Source of the DNA: Bacteriovoracaceae bacterium
GTDB lineage: Bacteria; Bdellovibrionota; Bacteriovoracia; Bacteriovoracales; Bacteriovoracaceae
Direction of reading: 5' to 3'
DNA length: 13,769 bases
Assembly: GCA_947448095.1 (NCBI GenBank)
Contig: CANFNN010000050.1
Span: 1 to 13,769 of the forward strand
Shown: positions 13,331 to 13,769 of the stretch, one piece after another
Layout of the letters: the number at the start of each line of letters is the position of its first letter
Position numbering within the stretch: the first letter of the stretch is position 1
Made by a program: the position numbers and the translations under genes
The notes under the pieces: model-generated
Databases searched by the model: none
What the model was told of the DNA's origin: nothing
What the model saw: only the letters and a program-made list of their open reading frames with translations

Positions 13331-13669
13331 TCAAACAGCAGGGGGAGGGATATCGAAGAGAAAAAAAAGTAATGGGATTTTAAAAAGAGAAAAGGAATTA
13401 AGGTTCGTTTGATTGGATTGTAATTCAGCTATGAGGACAGGAGTATTTGCCTTATGGGTTAGTTTTGAAATTTGTAAGTTTTCTGTCTCTTCGGATTCTA
13501 AGGCGTCGATCACCATCGAGGGAAGTGTCGAGAGATTGGAAAAGGTTTTTTTTAATGAAACCGTTTGAATGCGAGGGCTTGTATTTATCGTTGAATACAA
13601 AAAGAATGAAATCAAAAAAATGACTAAAAAGTTGGTGCCTGAATGGATATGTTGCAAAGACTTATTCAT
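13331..13669 (-). CDS. Hypothetical membrane-associated or exported small protein
   Basis: This is a 112-residue ORF from ATG 13669, or longer from TTG 13699. No family was recognised. A hydrophobic stretch, TNFLVIFLISFFLYSTI (about residues 12-28), could be a signal anchor. A polar Ser/Thr/Asn-rich middle follows. The C-terminus is again hydrophobic and ends FDIPPPAV, with aromatic-rich LFKIPLLFFLF before it. It is low in charged residues. There is no convincing Shine-Dalgarno, so its reality as a gene is less certain than its neighbours. Its position 46 nt upstream of an arsR-type gene on the same strand suggests the two are cotranscribed. It could be a small membrane component of a stress or metal response operon, but nothing in the sequence shows that directly. 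Confidence 0.45.
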   Translation of the reverse strand: MNKSLQHIHSGTNFLVIFLISFFLYSTINTSPRIQTVSLKKTFSNLSTLPSMVIDALESEETENLQISKLTHKANTPVLIAELQSNQTNLNSFSLFKIPLLFFLFDIPPPAV

Positions 13670-13739
13670 AAAGATTGTATGATCATATCTGAATTCCAAT
13701 TCATGATCTATGTGTTTGTTCGCTTGTGAATCTTTTCTC

Positions 13740-13769
13740 TAGTTATTAATTTTTTTTAATAGTTATTAA
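13740..13769. repeat. AT-only direct repeat and palindrome at the window edge
   Basis: TAGTTATTAA occurs at 13740-13749 and again at 13760-13769, exactly 20 bp apart. The second copy is part of the palindrome TTAATA-GT-TATTAA (13756-13769). The pair lies upstream of the hypothetical gene and the arsR-type gene and could be an operator, because ArsR-family sites are often AT-rich palindromes. It may be incomplete because the window ends here. Confidence 0.35.

Noticed and set aside
1..13769. CRISPR array, tRNA, insertion sequence or prophage
   Set aside because: No regularly spaced repeats, cloverleaf genes, transposase or integrase, or terminal inverted repeats with target duplications were seen on reading the window.

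Overview
The window reads as chromosomal DNA of a moderately AT-rich, flagellated Gram-negative bacterium. The best guess is a Bdellovibrionota member of the Bacteriovorax/Peredibacter type. That guess rests on the flagellin, which starts with the MGLRI-type N-terminus seen in that lineage, on lipoprotein and Sec signal peptides, and on tightly packed short operons. It is inference from protein resemblance only. No tRNA, rRNA, CRISPR array, transposase or phage gene was seen.

Layout. 1-321 (-): 5' part of a 4-hydroxyphenylpyruvate dioxygenase gene, cut by the window edge, divergent from a small VOC-superfamily protein (400-966, +). 949-1371 (-): c-type cytochrome lipoprotein, divergent from an AlkB-type non-haem di-iron alkane monooxygenase (1414-2406, +). 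2508-3281 (-) and 3481-4308 (+): two secreted phosphoric-ester hydrolases, an S1/P1 nuclease and an acid-phosphatase-like phosphoesterase, sharing a divergent promoter region. 4312-5211 (-) and 5322-7162 (+): a LysR regulator divergent from a compact YceI-DODA dioxygenase-DoxX operon. A symmetric candidate operator overlaps the -10 of the operon promoter. 10837 down to 7165 (-): a co-directional series of an unannotated 27-residue cysteine-rich peptide, a GRDP-like protein, a fatty-acid desaturase and a CopA copper ATPase. 11016-11849 (+): flagellin. 11846-12802 (-): porin-like outer-membrane protein. 12928-13284 (-): ArsR-family repressor, preceded by a small membrane-associated hypothetical protein (13331-13669, -).

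How the genes may work together. LysR-YceI-DODA-DoxX looks like a catechol/quinone or aromatic-electrophile response module. LysR regulation of a DoxX gene has precedent in E. coli YhaJ/yqjF. The dioxygenase here carries a twin-arginine-like N-terminus, so it may work outside the cytoplasm. The nuclease and phosphoesterase would together release phosphate from extracellular nucleic acid or prey debris. The peptide-GRDP-desaturase-CopA series is the least explained part. Its first gene is a very short Cys-rich ORF with a strong ribosome site, ending 4 nt before the next start codon. The second gene contains a perfect terminator-like hairpin inside its coding sequence.

Convergent gene pairs are strikingly tight, with 18-nt and 4-nt overlaps and 3-nt and 2-nt gaps. 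At least one terminator-like hairpin is therefore embedded in coding sequence. Most intergenic stretches are under 200 nt, and none longer than 300 nt lacks a gene.
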